Positions 45,897-53,938 of a DNA stretch of 64,000 bases are shown piece after piece. The notes beneath the pieces were generated by a model. It did not search any database and had not been told where the DNA came from. It saw only the letters and a list, made by a program, of their open reading frames with translations. Location: contig NZ_CP066779.1 in assembly GCF_016598535.1 (NCBI RefSeq), positions 5,578,053-5,642,052 of the forward strand, written 5' to 3'. Both the position numbers and the translations under genes were made by a program. This stretch comes from Rhodococcus sp. P-2. GTDB lineage: Bacteria > Actinomycetota > Actinomycetes > Mycobacteriales > Mycobacteriaceae. Position 1 is the first letter of the stretch. Every line of letters begins with the position of its first letter.

Positions 45897-46877
45897 CTAT
45901 GCACCTGCGAACGTGAATGCCTCCGCCCGTTCGAACCGATCAGTGGAGTCGCCGGAGTAGACGGTGCTCTCGTTCGGACCCAACCCGAGCTTTCGAACGG
46001 CAGTCCCTTCTCCGAGATCCATCGACGCCACGTCCACCCAGAAGGTATTCGGCGTCATCGCGGATTCGAAGAAATAAAGCGCACGTTTGTGGTCGACGAC
46101 CGTGCGCCATCGGGTCGACGAGATGTTGGGCTCGTCGGGAGTCGAAATACCCAGGGGTACCGAAACATTCCGGATGACGCTGAAAGTGGATGCCAAGGCC
46201 GATCGAGGATCGTCCGTCTGCGGTATCGCATCCACGTAGAACGACGCCCGGGCGAATCTGTCAGCGGCACGGTTGGTTCCGGGCAGCATGACGGTTCCGT
46301 TGATCTGCTTCCAGTACTCGTTGACGGCGAGTTGCTGATCGAAGATGGGTGAATTGGTCATCACCTGGTACTCGCGGCTGTGGTGAATCGTCGGACGTCC
46401 ACCGATGTACTCGATGATCGCGCTGTCTCCCCCAGCGTCCGAAAGCGACATGTGCAGCGTGGCGAGGCGGTCTTCGCCCGGAACGGCAGCGGTCACCACC
46501 GTGAACGGTTCCGACGACAGCACTTCGACCGCTTCCCGAACTGTCGCAAAGCTGTCCAGGACGTACTGCGCCCACGCCGCGATCGACAATCCCGGGCTCG
46601 AACCGTCGTACGTCGGATACTCGGACTCGACCAACCACAAGAGATTGGCCGACAACCCAGCCTCGTTGACGCCGTCGGTCGTGCACATGTCGTAGGCCGT
46701 CGCGACAACACTTCCGTATTTCGACGTCCACTGGATCGAGTTCGGACCCGCGCAACCCTCTCTGGTCATGCCGCGTGGGAACGCCCAGAGGTTCGTTCCG
46801 AGGTCGACCTTCCAATCCATCGATCGAGCCGTGATCACAGTGTCGTTGGGCCCCAGGTAGACCAAGCGTGTGCACAT
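45897..46877 (-). CDS. Ntn amide hydrolase, choloylglycine hydrolase/penicillin acylase family
   Basis: The 326-residue protein starts MCTRLVYLG, so Cys2 becomes the N-terminal nucleophile. Arg18 and Asp21 in ARSMDW sit at the numbering seen in bile-salt hydrolases. NLLWLV and the YQVMTNSPIF segment with its Asn complete the core. There is no signal peptide, so it acts in the cytoplasm. Members cleave linear amides: conjugated bile salts, penicillin V, acyl homoserine lactones. It lies 17 bases after the alkylsulfatase and about 100 before the MHS transporter start; its substrate may be an N-acyl compound. Confidence 0.88.
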   Translation of the reverse strand: MCTRLVYLGPNDTVITARSMDWKVDLGTNLWAFPRGMTREGCAGPNSIQWTSKYGSVVATAYDMCTTDGVNEAGLSANLLWLVESEYPTYDGSSPGLSIAAWAQYVLDSFATVREAVEVLSSEPFTVVTAAVPGEDRLATLHMSLSDAGGDSAIIEYIGGRPTIHHSREYQVMTNSPIFDQQLAVNEYWKQINGTVMLPGTNRAADRFARASFYVDAIPQTDDPRSALASTFSVIRNVSVPLGISTPDEPNISSTRWRTVVDHKRALYFFESAMTPNTFWVDVASMDLGEGTAVRKLGLGPNESTVYSGDSTDRFERAEAFTFAGA

Positions 46878-46894
46878 CGAGAGCTCTCCCTTCG

Positions 46895-48802
46895 TTACGG
46901 TGTGACGATATTGAAACTGGGATCGAAAGTGTCCAGTAACCCTCCCAGCGTCTCCAGCGCCGATCCGTCTCCGTCGAGCGAAATCTTCCCCGCCTTGGCC
47001 AGTTGGGCGGCGGCGCCCGGCTGTAGAAGTGCCCCTACCAGTGCGGCTTTCGGTCCGGAGACGGTCAGTGGTGTGTTCGGTGACGCGCCCTTACGTGCGT
47101 TGAGAACGCCGCGCTTGACCCACACGGTCCATGCCTCGTCGCTGTGATCGGTGAACACGAAATCGATGCGCAGGTCCGCGTCGGCTGCCTTCTCGCCGAT
47201 CAGATGTATTGCGACGAAGTCGAAGAGGATGTCGATGGGCATCGCGAGGACACTGTCCTGACTCGCCGTGACATACGGGGCAGGCTGGGCACCTTCGCGT
47301 AGTTCCAGGGCGGCCGAGAGATAGATTCCACGCCACTGAGGCCCTTCGGCTTGATAACCCATCTGCTCGTAGACGTCGGCTTGGAGATTCCTCGCTTCGG
47401 TGTTCTCCGGTTGCGCGAAAACCAACTTGTGCAGAATCTCCGCCGCCCATCGGTAGTCCGCAGCCTCGAAGGCCCGTTTACCCTCGTCCAGGATCTTCTG
47501 CGCACCAAGGAGATCGACGAACCTCTTCGCCGATTCAACCGGCGGATGTGGATGAAGCGTCACCGGATCGCCGTCCCACATTCCCAGTTCCTTGGTGTAC
47601 ACGGCGCGCACGTCGTGGTGCAGAGTTCCGTGGTATCCGCGGTTGTACCACTTGCGCGCGAGCTCGTCCGGCAGTTCGATCACCTCGGCGGCTTCGAGCG
47701 GCGTGTACCCCTTGTTCGCGAGGCGGAGCGCCTGATCGTGAATGTACTTGTAAGTGTCCCTTTGAGATTCGATGAACGGAACCAGGTTCTCGTTGCCCCA
47801 CACCGGCCAGGTGTGCGGTCCGTAGTGAACCGCAGCTTCGTCGCCCCACCGTTCGAGAGTCTCGTCCAGATAGCGAGCGAAGTTCCGAGCGTCGCGGGTG
47901 CGCGCGCCACGCAACGTCTGAATATTGTGGAGTGAGTGGTTGGCGTTCTCGGCGCACGTCAGGGCCGCGAGTTCCGGAATCCAGATGTGCATCTCCTCCG
48001 GCGCCTCGGTATCAGGGGCGTACAGGAACTCGAACTCCAGACCGGCGATCTCGCGCTTGGTTCCGGTCTCCGTGATGCTGTCAGTGGGAGAAATATACGA
48101 AATCAGTGGACCTCGAGTACTGATCGTGCCGATGCCGCACGTGACCATCCCCTTGGCATCGAGGTCGAGCAACCCGCCGAATGCGTAGAAGGACCGTCTC
48201 GCCATGGCATTTCCCGCGACGACGTTTTCACCGATTGCAAACTTGTCGAACGAGGCGATCGTGCCCGGCGCGATGATCGGCACTCGCCCCGACGTCACGT
48301 CGTCGAGGTCGACGATCCCTTTGACGCCGCCGTAGTGATCGATATGTGTGTGCGTGTAAATGATTGCCGCGACAGGCTTGTCGCTGACGTGCTCGCGAAT
48401 CATCTTCATGCCCTGCCGTGCCGATTCGACCCCTGCCATGCAGTCGATGACGATCAGCCCCTCGTCACCTTCGACAACCGTCAAATTGGCCAGATCGTTG
48501 TTTCGGACCTGATAGAGACGATCCGTTACCTGGTAGAGCCCTCCGCGACGCATCAGTTGACCCTGGCGCCACAGGCTCGCATTGACGGTGTCGGGTGCCG
48601 GAACGTCGTCACCGATGTACGCCATTGCCTCGGGGTCGAAGACAACGTGCCCGTCATCGGCCACCACCTTGCCCGGCAACGGGGCGATCAGACCGCGATC
48701 GGCATCGGCAAAATCTTGCCGGTCCTCCATGGCATACCGCGAAAGCGCTTCGCGATTCGCCGCGACCGTGGCCGGTGTTGCGTCCTTAGGTGTCTGGCAC
48801 AT
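46895..48802 (-). CDS. alkylsulfatase, SdsA1/BDS1 type (MBL fold)
   Basis: The 635-residue enzyme has the MBL zinc motif IYTHTHIDHYGGVKG, further ligands in the ENANHSLHN and HYGPHTWPVWG regions, a dimerisation helix domain with YRWAAEILHKLVFAQPEN, and a C-terminal SCP2-like domain (LRIDFVFTDHSDEAWTVWV). It hydrolyses primary alkyl sulfates such as dodecyl sulfate to alcohol and sulfate. No signal peptide is seen, unlike the secreted Pseudomonas enzyme. It is the first gene of the seven-gene minus-strand run. Confidence 0.93.
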   Translation of the reverse strand: MCQTPKDATPATVAANREALSRYAMEDRQDFADADRGLIAPLPGKVVADDGHVVFDPEAMAYIGDDVPAPDTVNASLWRQGQLMRRGGLYQVTDRLYQVRNNDLANLTVVEGDEGLIVIDCMAGVESARQGMKMIREHVSDKPVAAIIYTHTHIDHYGGVKGIVDLDDVTSGRVPIIAPGTIASFDKFAIGENVVAGNAMARRSFYAFGGLLDLDAKGMVTCGIGTISTRGPLISYISPTDSITETGTKREIAGLEFEFLYAPDTEAPEEMHIWIPELAALTCAENANHSLHNIQTLRGARTRDARNFARYLDETLERWGDEAAVHYGPHTWPVWGNENLVPFIESQRDTYKYIHDQALRLANKGYTPLEAAEVIELPDELARKWYNRGYHGTLHHDVRAVYTKELGMWDGDPVTLHPHPPVESAKRFVDLLGAQKILDEGKRAFEAADYRWAAEILHKLVFAQPENTEARNLQADVYEQMGYQAEGPQWRGIYLSAALELREGAQPAPYVTASQDSVLAMPIDILFDFVAIHLIGEKAADADLRIDFVFTDHSDEAWTVWVKRGVLNARKGASPNTPLTVSGPKAALVGALLQPGAAAQLAKAGKISLDGDGSALETLGGLLDTFDPSFNIVTP

Positions 48803-48911
48803 GGCACTCCCCGCTCGGATACGAGTCGATCAGATACCCCATCATCTGTATCGGGTGCGAACACACTTGGAATCACCCGCGCAGGGTGAAGCTCGAGCGG
48901 ACGCTCGGTGG

Positions 48912-50318
48912 TTATCCGTTCGGTTCCTCGGAATTTCGAGATGCAAGTGCAATCGCCAGGACTGCGAGCCCACACCCGGCAACCAGGATCCATCCCGGCC
49001 TCGATGCTTGCGCGACATCCACCGGGGCGCTGCCACCGATGATCCCTCCTGCCAGCGCCACACCGAGAGCGGCGCCGAATTGGCGTGCACTGGAGGTTAT
49101 TCCACCGGCAAGCCCGGCCTGCGATCTCGGCAGCCCGTTGACGGCAGTGTTGGTGATGGGGGCATTCGAGAACCCGAATCCGATACCGAGGAACAGGTAG
49201 GCGGCCAACAGCGTCGGAATCGCCGTGTTGTTGTCGAGCGCGACCAGGCACAGCCCGCCGAGTGTCGTGAAGCTACCGGCGATCAGTAGCGGCCGCCGCG
49301 GACCGAAGCGCCCGACGAGAATTCCGGACAACGGCGCGCAGACCGTTGCTGCAACAGCCATCGGGAGGGTGATCGCACCGGCCAAGGCCGGACTCATACC
49401 GCGGGAGTGTTGGAGATAGAACGTCCCGAGCAGCAGCGTCGCGTTCAAGGCTACGAACACCACGACCGCGCCGATCACGGCCGACGAAAACGGCCGTCGG
49501 CGAAACAGTGCGAGATCCATGAGTGGCTCGTGCTTTCGTGATTCGACGCGAATGAACGCGACCAACGCTGCAGCGACGACGACGTACCCGGCCGTCGCCG
49601 CGGCAGAGAACCAACCGATTCGCGGACCCTCGATCAGAAGGGCAACCGCACCGCCGACAAGAATCACCAGCAACAGCTGACCGGGAAGATCGAGACGTCG
49701 CGACTGCTGCGCTCGGGACTCCGGTACAAACGCAGCAGTCAGGGCGAGCACGGCCAAGATCACGGGCACGTTGATCCAGAAGACCGATCGCCAGCCGAAA
49801 CTTTCGATGAGCACCCCGCCGACGATCGGACCGGCCGCCATACTCAGGCCGAAGACGGCAGCCCACACCCCGATCGCCTTGGCCCGCTCCTTCGGGTCGG
49901 TCATCACGTTGACCACGATCGCGAGGGCAACCGGGCTGAGCATCGACCCGCCGACGCCCTGGAAGATCCGCGCAACGATCAGCACCCCGACGGACGGAGC
50001 GAGTGCGCAGGCGATCGACGCCACCCCGAAGACAACGAGGCCGATCTGAAAAACTCGTCTCCTGCCGAAACGATCGGCCACCGCTCCGGACGAAATCAGC
50101 AAGCTCGCCAACACAAGTGTGTACGCGTTGACGACCCATTCGAGACCACGGGTTCCGACACGAAATCCCTCCCCGATCGTCGGCAGGGCCACGTTCACGA
50201 TGGTCGTGTCCAACCCGACGACGAACAGACTCGTGCAGCAGATCGCCAGGACTCCCCATCGCCGCCCTGCATCAAGTCCGATCACTTGCGTTTCGTCGGT
50301 CCCGCTCGAAGGTTTCAT
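48912..50318 (-). CDS. MFS exporter, DHA2 family
   Basis: The 468-residue protein has about 14 helices with LDTTIVNVALPTIG in helix 1, VADRFGRRRVFQ as motif A and GVGGSMLSPVALAIV as motif C, features of EmrB/QacA-type drug exporters. It is divergent from an XRE-cupin regulator, which probably controls it. It ends 110 bases before the alkylsulfatase on the same strand, so some read-through is possible. Confidence 0.9.
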   Translation of the reverse strand: MKPSSGTDETQVIGLDAGRRWGVLAICCTSLFVVGLDTTIVNVALPTIGEGFRVGTRGLEWVVNAYTLVLASLLISSGAVADRFGRRRVFQIGLVVFGVASIACALAPSVGVLIVARIFQGVGGSMLSPVALAIVVNVMTDPKERAKAIGVWAAVFGLSMAAGPIVGGVLIESFGWRSVFWINVPVILAVLALTAAFVPESRAQQSRRLDLPGQLLLVILVGGAVALLIEGPRIGWFSAAATAGYVVVAAALVAFIRVESRKHEPLMDLALFRRRPFSSAVIGAVVVFVALNATLLLGTFYLQHSRGMSPALAGAITLPMAVAATVCAPLSGILVGRFGPRRPLLIAGSFTTLGGLCLVALDNNTAIPTLLAAYLFLGIGFGFSNAPITNTAVNGLPRSQAGLAGGITSSARQFGAALGVALAGGIIGGSAPVDVAQASRPGWILVAGCGLAVLAIALASRNSEEPNG

Positions 50319-50404
50319 GGTCGGACTCCATCTCTCGAAGTGTTCTGCCGTGCTCGACTGCCGCGAGGATCGTCACCCGCACACCTGCGAACCCGTTAGA
50401 AAAC

Positions 50405-50419
50405 TTGCAGAAACTGCAA
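50405..50419. promoter_or_regulatory. palindrome at the XRE-cupin start
   Basis: TTGCAG and CTGCAA are perfect inverted copies with three A between them, ending three bases before the ATG of the regulator. The site is in the divergent promoter with the MFS exporter and is a likely operator. Confidence 0.55.
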
Positions 50420-50421
50420 AG

Positions 50422-51033
50422 ATGGACAGCATGGATGCTGAATTCGAGCAGTTGATCGCCGATATCGGACCGAGGCTGCGCACGCTTCGACGCGATCGCG
50501 GGTTGACTCTCGAGGTGCTGTCCGAGGCCACCGGTATCTCCGTCAGCGCACTCTCACGCCTCGAATCGGGTAACCGTCGTCCGACCCTCGATCTGCTGTT
50601 ACCGCTCGCGCGGGCTCATCGGGTTGCACTGGACCAACTCGTCGGCGCTCCCGCTACGGGCGATCCCCGGGTTCACCTCACTCCGAGTCGACGCAAGAAC
50701 GGCAGTGCCGTCGTTCCGTTAACGCGTTATCCCGGACGCGTGCAGGTGTTCAAGCAGGTGATCGGTCCACGTCCACCGAAGCTCGTCACCCACGCCGGCT
50801 ACGAATGGCTCTACGTCCTCGCCGGGAATCTGCGTGTCATTCTGGGTACGAACGAGGTTGTCCTGCGCCCCGGTGAAGTCGCGGAGTTCGACACTGCCGA
50901 GCCCCATTGGTTCGGGCCCGCCGATGAACAGGTGGTGGAAATCTTGCATCTGTTCGGCCCGCAAGGCGAGAAGGCGCATGTGCGCACGACGGCAAGAACG
51001 ACTACTCCACAAGACCTCGTTCACGAAAGCTAG
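50422..51033 (+). CDS. XRE-family regulator with C-terminal cupin
   Basis: The 203-residue protein has an HTH_3 domain (IGPRLRTLRRDRGLTLEVL, SEATGISVSALSRLESGNRR) and a cupin with YEWLYVLAGNLRVILG and LRPGEVAEFDTAEPHWFG. Such regulators bind small ligands in the cupin and control nearby transporters. ATG 50422 is used; ATG 50431 is possible. It is divergent from the MFS gene and overlaps the IclR gene end by four bases. Confidence 0.9.
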   Translation: MDSMDAEFEQLIADIGPRLRTLRRDRGLTLEVLSEATGISVSALSRLESGNRRPTLDLLLPLARAHRVALDQLVGAPATGDPRVHLTPSRRKNGSAVVPLTRYPGRVQVFKQVIGPRPPKLVTHAGYEWLYVLAGNLRVILGTNEVVLRPGEVAEFDTAEPHWFGPADEQVVEILHLFGPQGEKAHVRTTARTTTPQDLVHES

Positions 51034-51809
51034 TTCACTGCATGCGTTTTCAGTCGGTTCGACAGTGTATGAGCGTGCTCGAGGAGTAGCGTTCCCAACT
51101 CGGCATGGCGTGCGGGCCGGAAGCGAGTTTCCACTCCGGTCAGGCTCAGCGCCCAGGCCGGGCGACCGTTGCGGTCGAACACCGCGGCACCCATCCCCCA
51201 GCTTCCTTCGACGATGAGAGCCGGATTGACGGCGTAGCCGGTGACACGCGTCGACTCGATTCGCTCGCGGATTGACGTCTCACTGTGGATCTCGCCCCAT
51301 TCCGGTTCCAGATTCACTCGGACGAAATAGTCGTCGACGTCCCGCGTCGGTAGGTGACTCAAGATGGCAAGGCCGGCCGACGCGACTCCCAACGGGAATC
51401 GCTTCCCCTCGTGCAACACGTGGGATCGCAGCGGAAAACTGCCTTCCTGATTCAGGACGCAGACTGTCTCGTCACCTCGACGTGCCGACAGGAATGCGCT
51501 CTCCCCCGTGACCCGGGCAAGTTCGTCGACGACGTCGCGAGCGCGGTCGGTGATGTCGTACCTGTTTCCCGCCGCCGCCCCCAGCAGGTACAACTCCGGA
51601 CCGAGAGACCACCGACCGGTTCTCGCATCACGGTCGACCAGTCCTTCGGCAGCCAGAGACGTGAGGAGCCGATGCGCGGTGGGGCGAGCGAGGCCGGTGC
51701 CCTTGCCCAGTTCCGTGGTGGAAGTACCCGTTGGCTCGGACGCGCCGAGAGCTCGCAGAAGTGCCGCCACCCGCGCGACCATGGCCGGCGATTGCTCGTG
51801 AGTTGGCAT
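51030..51809 (-). CDS. IclR-family regulator
   Basis: The 259-residue protein has the IclR winged-helix (RVAALLRALGASEPTGTS, TGLARPTAHRLLTSLAAEGL) and the effector domain (FPLRSHVLHEGKRFPLG, ASAGLAILSHL). IclR members near CoA-transferase and thiolase genes, such as PcaR, govern beta-ketoadipate catabolism. It is divergent from scoA and likely binds the inverted repeat between them. Confidence 0.92.
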   Translation of the reverse strand: MPTHEQSPAMVARVAALLRALGASEPTGTSTTELGKGTGLARPTAHRLLTSLAAEGLVDRDARTGRWSLGPELYLLGAAAGNRYDITDRARDVVDELARVTGESAFLSARRGDETVCVLNQEGSFPLRSHVLHEGKRFPLGVASAGLAILSHLPTRDVDDYFVRVNLEPEWGEIHSETSIRERIESTRVTGYAVNPALIVEGSWGMGAAVFDRNGRPAWALSLTGVETRFRPARHAELGTLLLEHAHTLSNRLKTHAVN

Positions 51810-51902
51810 GCAGCCATCCTAGCGTCCATTGAGTGAACGAAATTTCTTCAGATGATCAGTAGCCGATCAGTTCTGCATTGATGGTCGAGATTCCTTGAAC
51901 CT

Positions 51903-51922
51903 GTGAACTGGAGATAGTTCAC
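51903..51922. promoter_or_regulatory. inverted repeat before scoA, probable IclR operator
   Basis: GTGAACT and AGTTCAC are perfect inverted copies with six bases between, 55 bases before scoA and 93 before the divergent IclR gene; further GTGAAC/GTTCAC-like half sites surround it. Confidence 0.55.
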
Positions 51923-51976
51923 TGGATACCGAAGTGAGTGAGTGTCTACTCAATGAACGCTTGGCAGGGAGAGAAC

Positions 51977-52744
51977 ATGACAGCAAAGGTGTACGAGTCC
52001 GCAGCGGACGCAGTCGCCGACATCGTCGACGGCGCAACGCTGGCCGTCGGCGGATTCGGTTTGTGCGGCATACCCGACGTACTGATCGACGCGATCGCAG
52101 CAACGAGCGCAACCGACCTCGAAGTGTTCTCCAACAACTGCGGCGTCGACGATCACGGTCTCGGAATCTTGCTGAGCGCGGGACGCATCCGGCGGGTGAC
52201 CGCGTCGTACGTCGGCGAGAACAAGGAGTTCGCACGGCAGTACCTGGCCGGCGAACTCGAAGTGGAACTGACGCCGCAGGGCACGCTCGCCGAGCGTCTG
52301 CGCGCCGGCGGAACCGGAATCCCGGCGTTCTTCACACCGGCCGGCGTGGGTAGCCCCATCTCCGACGGCGGAATGCCATGGCGCTACGACGCCGACGGCT
52401 CGATCGCTATTGCATCGCCTCCGAAGGAGACTCGCGTCTTCGGAACCAAGCGCTACGTGATGGAAGAGGCGATCAACGCCGACTACGCGCTCGTACACGC
52501 TGTTCTCGGTGACACCGACGGCAACCTCGTGTTCGACAAGACCGCAATGAACTTCAACCCTCTCGCTGCCATGGCCGGTCGCATCACCATCGCGCAGGTG
52601 GAACGCCTCGTCGAACCCGGTGAAATCGACCCGGCGTCAGTGCATCTACCTGGGGTGTTCGTCCAGCGCGTTGTCCACACCGGACCTCAGAACAAGCGAA
52701 TCGAAAAGCGAACCGTCAGCGCTTCGGAAGGAACCACACGATGA
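51977..52744 (+). CDS. scoA: 3-oxoacid CoA-transferase subunit A
   Basis: The 255-residue protein has the family-I CoA-transferase A signature [18 protein letters not shown] and FFTPAGVGS. With subunit B it moves CoA from succinyl-CoA to a 3-oxoacid, either acetoacetate (ketone metabolism) or 3-oxoadipate (aromatic catabolism, PcaI). The two cannot be told apart from sequence alone. ATG 51977 has GGGAGA upstream. It overlaps scoB by four bases. Confidence 0.92.
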   Translation: MTAKVYESAADAVADIVDGATLAVGGFGLCGIPDVLIDAIAATSATDLEVFSNNCGVDDHGLGILLSAGRIRRVTASYVGENKEFARQYLAGELEVELTPQGTLAERLRAGGTGIPAFFTPAGVGSPISDGGMPWRYDADGSIAIASPPKETRVFGTKRYVMEEAINADYALVHAVLGDTDGNLVFDKTAMNFNPLAAMAGRITIAQVERLVEPGEIDPASVHLPGVFVQRVVHTGPQNKRIEKRTVSASEGTTR

Positions 52745-53403
52745 CCGCACCAGTGACAGTGACGGGTTGGACGCGCCAGCAGATGGCAGCACGGGCGGCT
52801 GCCGAGATGATCGACGGCGAGTACGTCAACCTCGGAATCGGTCTTCCCACACTGATTCCCGGATACCTGGGCTCGGACGTTCGCGTGGTCCTGCACTCGG
52901 AGAACGGAATTCTCGGAACGGGACCGTATCCCACCGAGGACAACGTCGATCCTGACCTCATCAATGCCGGCAAGGAGACGGTCACCGTCAATCCCGGTGC
53001 AGCATATTTTGATTCGGCCCTCTCGTTCGGGATGATTCGCGGCGGACACATCGACACCGCGGTCCTCGGCGGCATGCAGGTATCGAAGACCGGTGACCTC
53101 GCCAACTGGATGGTCCCCGGCAAGATGGTCAAGGGCATGGGCGGCGCGATGGACCTGGTCCACGGTGCCCGTCGTGTCATCGTCGTCATGGAGCACAACG
53201 ACCGCGACGGTAACCCGAAGATCGTCGACGCCTGCACACTGCCGCTCACCGGCCAGGGCGTGGTGAATCGGATCATCACCAACCTCGCCGTCATCGACGT
53301 GAGTGAGGACGGCCCACTCGTCCTGCGTGAACTCGCCCCCGATGTCAGCGTCGAAGACGTAGTCGCCGCAACCGGCACCGAACTGAAAGTTGAACTGGCA
53401 TGA
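52741..53403 (+). CDS. scoB: 3-oxoacid CoA-transferase subunit B
   Basis: The 220-residue protein has [17 protein letters not shown] and the catalytic Glu in [14 protein letters not shown], then [18 protein letters not shown]. It forms the active heterodimer with ScoA. Its stop overlaps the ATG of the thiolase fragment (ATGA), so the original operon was scoA-scoB-thiolase. Confidence 0.93.
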   Translation: MTAPVTVTGWTRQQMAARAAAEMIDGEYVNLGIGLPTLIPGYLGSDVRVVLHSENGILGTGPYPTEDNVDPDLINAGKETVTVNPGAAYFDSALSFGMIRGGHIDTAVLGGMQVSKTGDLANWMVPGKMVKGMGGAMDLVHGARRVIVVMEHNDRDGNPKIVDACTLPLTGQGVVNRIITNLAVIDVSEDGPLVLRELAPDVSVEDVVAATGTELKVELA

Positions 53404-53552
53404 CCGACACGACCACTGTGATTGTTGCGGGAGCTCGTACCCCGATGGGTCGACTCCTCGGATCGTTGAAAGACCTCTCCGGGTCCGACCTCGGCGGCAT
53501 CGCCATCAAAGGCGCCCTCGACAAGTCCGGAGTCGCGTTACGGCGGTCATAG
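53400..53552 (+). pseudogene. 5' fragment of an acetyl-CoA acetyltransferase (thiolase) gene, cut at a 5S rRNA gene
   Basis: The frame encodes [20 protein letters not shown], then [13 protein letters not shown] and [12 protein letters not shown]. This is exactly the N-terminus of a type-II thiolase, which would normally be about 390 residues with a Cys nucleophile near residue 90. After about 43 codons homology ends and the frame runs into the 5S rRNA sequence, stopping at TAG 53550. The rest of the thiolase is not in the window, so the gene is inactive as drawn. Confidence 0.9.
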
Positions 53553-53655
53553 CGAAGGGGAAACGCCCGGTCCCATTCCGAACCCGGAAGCTAAGCCCTT
53601 CAGCGCCGATGGTACTGCACTCGACAGGGTGTGGGAGAGTAGGACACCGCCGAAC
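53537..53655 (+). rRNA. rrf: 5S ribosomal RNA
   Basis: The sequence begins TTACGGCGGTCATAGCG and contains the universal CCCGGTCCCATTCCGAAC and CCGGAAGCTAAG. It ends with GTAGGACACCGCCGAAC; the terminal stem ACGGCGGT/ACCGCCG pairs. It is about 118 bases, the usual actinobacterial length. No 23S or 16S sequence lies upstream: the gene directly follows the broken thiolase. Confidence 0.96.
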
Positions 53656-53667
53656 ACACTGTAAGAG

Positions 53668-53699
53668 AAGCCCCCCAACCAGTCATGGTTGGGGGGCTT
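53668..53699 (+). terminator. terminator after 5S rRNA
   Basis: AAGCCCCCCAACC and GGTTGGGGGGCTT form a perfect 13-bp stem with loop AGTCAT and a TTCTC tail, the normal end of an rRNA operon. Confidence 0.92.
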
Positions 53700-53729
53700 T
53701 CTCATACCCAAAACACACCCCCCGACCGT

Positions 53730-53779
53730 GAGCGAACGGTACATTCGTCGCCTCAGATCGACCGAACGTACCGTTCACA
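53730..53779. repeat. 50-bp palindromic repeat, copy 1
   Basis: It starts GAGCGAACGGTACATTCG and ends CGAACGTACCGTTCACA. GAACGGTAC (53734-53742) and GTACCGTTC (53768-53776) are perfect inverted arms. Copy 2 at 53839-53888 matches at 48 of 50 positions. Confidence 0.85.
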
Positions 53780-53838
53780 ACATCAGGGCAGGCCACTGCC
53801 GGCACCGTCGCGGCCGGCGCACCACCCCGCCCGACGTC

Positions 53839-53888
53839 GAGCGAACGGTACCTTCATCGCCTCAGATCGACCGAACGTACCGTTCACA
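53839..53888. repeat. 50-bp palindromic repeat, copy 2
   Basis: This is the second copy, 109 bases after copy 1, with two base changes; similarity continues weakly for about ten bases on the right (GGGCAGG). The arms GAACGGTAC and GTACCGTTC are conserved. Confidence 0.85.
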
Positions 53889-53938
53889 CGATCGGGGCAG
53901 GGCAGGGCAGGTGAACGGCTGGACAGAACCGACAGGCG

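Noticed and set aside
47936..48889. A 317-codon plus-strand frame opposite the alkylsulfatase
   Set aside because: Antisense shadow of the conserved MBL enzyme, with no start signal.
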